From: Chloroflexota bacterium
Lineage (GTDB): Bacteria; Chloroflexota; Anaerolineae; Anaerolineales; UBA4823
Length of the DNA stretch: 40,848 nucleotides
Assembly: GCA_029557965.1 (NCBI GenBank)
Contig: JAKQIM010000032.1
Location: forward strand, 1 to 40,848
Reading direction: 5' to 3'
This document shows, piece after piece, positions 39,704 to 40,848 of this stretch. Position 1 is the first letter of the stretch. The number at the start of each line of letters is the position of its first letter. The notes below the pieces were generated by a model. The model was not told the origin of the DNA. It saw nothing but the letters and a program-made list of their open reading frames with translations, and ran no database searches. Both the position numbers and the translations under genes were made by a program.

Positions 39704-40096
39704 TTAATCGAATAATCTTATGTTATCCGAATTCTCATATTCAATCACCCGTTCGGCGCAGGCCAGGGCAGTGGTAGAAACCCGTTGGCCGCGGCGGTGC
39801 AAAAGCCAGATCGGCACACCAGCGGCATAGGCAATGCCTTCTTCAACCAGCCCGCCGCGCAACTCAGGATCATACAAGACGATCACCAGCCCCGACTGCC
39901 GGATGTGCTGGCGGACGAATGGCATGAACACCTTGGGCTTCAGGCCGCGCTGGGCAATCTCTTGGTAAGCCACAAAGGGTGTATGCCCGGCCCGGCGAAC
40001 AGCCTCAGCCACAACCCCCACCAACTGCACCGGATCCACCTCGCCGGGGTGGCCCGCGGTACCGCGAGGAACCTTCATCGCAATGAAAACTTGCAT
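39704..40096 (-). CDS. Nucleoside 2-deoxyribosyltransferase-like (TIR-like fold) protein
   Basis: From ATG 40096 the product has 130 residues. It looks like the NDT/TIR-like Rossmann fold: VFIAMKV at the N-terminus, a strand with GLVIVLYDPE (about 69-78) and the characteristic G-LVEEGIAYAAG-PI segment with E85/E86 and Y90, where NDT enzymes carry the catalytic glutamate. The family transfers deoxyribose between bases or hydrolyses nucleosides, and related folds cleave NAD. An alternative start at 40114 would overlap the upstream gene; 40096 is preferred because a G-rich site (GGGTGGGG) precedes it. It lies 5 bases after the PBP-like gene and 77 bases before metH. Confidence 0.65.
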   Translation of the reverse strand: MQVFIAMKVPRGTAGHPGEVDPVQLVGVVAEAVRRAGHTPFVAYQEIAQRGLKPKVFMPFVRQHIRQSGLVIVLYDPELRGGLVEEGIAYAAGVPIWLLHRRGQRVSTTALACAERVIEYENSDNIRLFD

Positions 40097-40101
40097 TGCG
40101 C

Positions 40102-40848
40102 CTACCCCACCCATTGGAACGAGCCGGTTTCGCCGGCCTGGTAGCCTTCCAGGCTCATGATGACCTGGCGGCCTTTGGCGCTGGAAAGCCAGGCCAGCAG
40201 GCTTTCGACCGCCGGGAGGGCCATGTTTTCCTCAGGGATAATGAGGTCATAACGCTCGCGGGTCATGGGAATGTGGTCCAGGCCGTAGAGGTGCGCTGCG
40301 CTCTCCAGGCCCAAGCCAACATCCGCCTGGCCCTCGGCAATGGCGCGGGCAACCTCAGAGTGGGTCAGCATCTCATCGCCATAACCGGCCACCGAGCGCG
40401 GGACGATTTTTGCCCTTTGCAATTGGGCGTCCAACCAAACGCGCGTCCCCGAACCAGCCTGGCGGTTGACAAAGCGCAGGCCCGGCCGCGCCAGGTCAGC
40501 CAGCCCGGTGATACTATGGGGGTTACCAGGGCGGATAATGAGCCCCAGGCTGCGATGCGCCAGGGTGACCACAGCCATCCGCCTGCCGGGCAGCAAACGG
40601 CGAATAAAGGGCAAGTTATAGGTATCGCTTTCTTCATCCCAAAGATGGCTGCCTGCCAATTCGGCTCGGCCCTGGGCCAGGGCCATCAGGCCGCCCAGGC
40701 TGCCAGAAAATGACAAATCCAGCTCGTAACCGGGGACGATTTCACCAAAGTGGCTTGCCAGCCAGGCCATCACCAGGTCGTGACTGCCGGCAAAGTGCAG
40801 CTTTTGAGCGGCCTGGGTGAGAGGCGTCTGGGCCACGGTTCGCCAGCG
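40102..40848 (-). CDS. PBP-like (MoeA/LysR-substrate-domain type) protein, 5' end missing
   Basis: The frame is open to the window edge, so the N-terminus is not seen. The visible 249 residues form a PBP_like domain: LHFAGSHD, FSGSLGGLMALAQG.AELAGSHLWD, then LIIRPGNP..I.GLADLARPGLRFVNRQAGSGTRVWLD and a DVGLGLESAA...IP segment. This domain is usually found either behind a helix-turn-helix as a transcription factor, or fused to MoeA in molybdenum cofactor enzymes. Which of these applies depends on the missing 5' part. Its ligand may be an oxyanion such as molybdate, by family analogy. It is the first visible gene of the leftward operon that continues with metH. Confidence 0.8.
   Translation of the reverse strand, partial: RWRTVAQTPLTQAAQKLHFAGSHDLVMAWLASHFGEIVPGYELDLSFSGSLGGLMALAQGRAELAGSHLWDEESDTYNLPFIRRLLPGRRMAVVTLAHRSLGLIIRPGNPHSITGLADLARPGLRFVNRQAGSGTRVWLDAQLQRAKIVPRSVAGYGDEMLTHSEVARAIAEGQADVGLGLESAAHLYGLDHIPMTRERYDLIIPEENMALPAVESLLAWLSSAKGRQVIMSLEGYQAGETGSFQWVG

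Noticed and set aside
1-40848. Prophage, insertion sequence or integron
   Set aside because: No transposase, integrase, terminase or inverted-repeat ends; gene content and base use are uniform.

Overview
This window looks like chromosomal DNA from a GC-rich bacterium, most likely a member of the Chloroflexota (Anaerolineae-like). That placement is inferred from the gene repertoire and style: GAF-rich membrane histidine kinases, adenylate cyclase/ATPase/TPR giants, a Ser/Thr kinase with an extracytoplasmic sensor domain, Thr/Pro-rich lipoprotein linkers, a T-box in front of pheST, and many start codons that sit just after a -10 hexamer with no Shine-Dalgarno sequence. No 16S or other phylogenetic marker is present to prove it. 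I see no phage, insertion sequence, CRISPR array, rRNA or tRNA gene. Coding density is about 95%.

Layout. 1-7.7 kb: the tail of an unidentified gene, a bidirectional terminator, a TPR/membrane-protein pair, a DinB-like protein, then a rightward run of a small membrane protein, selA, an MgtC/SapB protein, an M24 peptidase and tsaD. 7.7-22.4 kb is a signalling block: two paralogous sensor histidine kinases without a response regulator, a leftward pair (threonylcarbamoyl-AMP synthase and coaX), a 1209-residue adenylate cyclase/ATPase/TPR protein, a divergent TPR protein, and a Ser/Thr kinase whose extracytoplasmic domain is repeated as two stand-alone lipoproteins immediately downstream. 22.5-27.3 kb: a housekeeping operon mtaB-yqeY-pgpH-ybeY-dgkA ending in a 21-bp perfect hairpin. 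27.4-29.1 kb: a leftward anchored protein and a parvulin-like lipoprotein. 29.16-33.2 kb: a promoter, a complete Phe-specific T-box riboswitch, pheS, pheT and a terminator. 33.2-33.6 kb: a small membrane protein with its own promoter. 33.6-40.8 kb: a leftward methionine/one-carbon operon containing a PBP-like protein (partial), a nucleoside deoxyribosyltransferase-like protein, metH, a divergent Ham1/RdgB-like protein and a homocysteine methyltransferase-MTHFR fusion.

How the parts fit together. tsaC makes threonylcarbamoyl-AMP, TsaD transfers it to A37 of tRNA, and MtaB methylthiolates the product, so most of the ms2t6A37 route is encoded in three separate places here. The pheST unit is controlled by charging of tRNA-Phe. 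The 3' operon regenerates methionine from homocysteine using methyl-tetrahydrofolate. The most unusual element is the Ser/Thr kinase plus two lipoproteins (19.2-22.4 kb), which share one secreted domain with two conserved cysteines and may form a surface sensing module.
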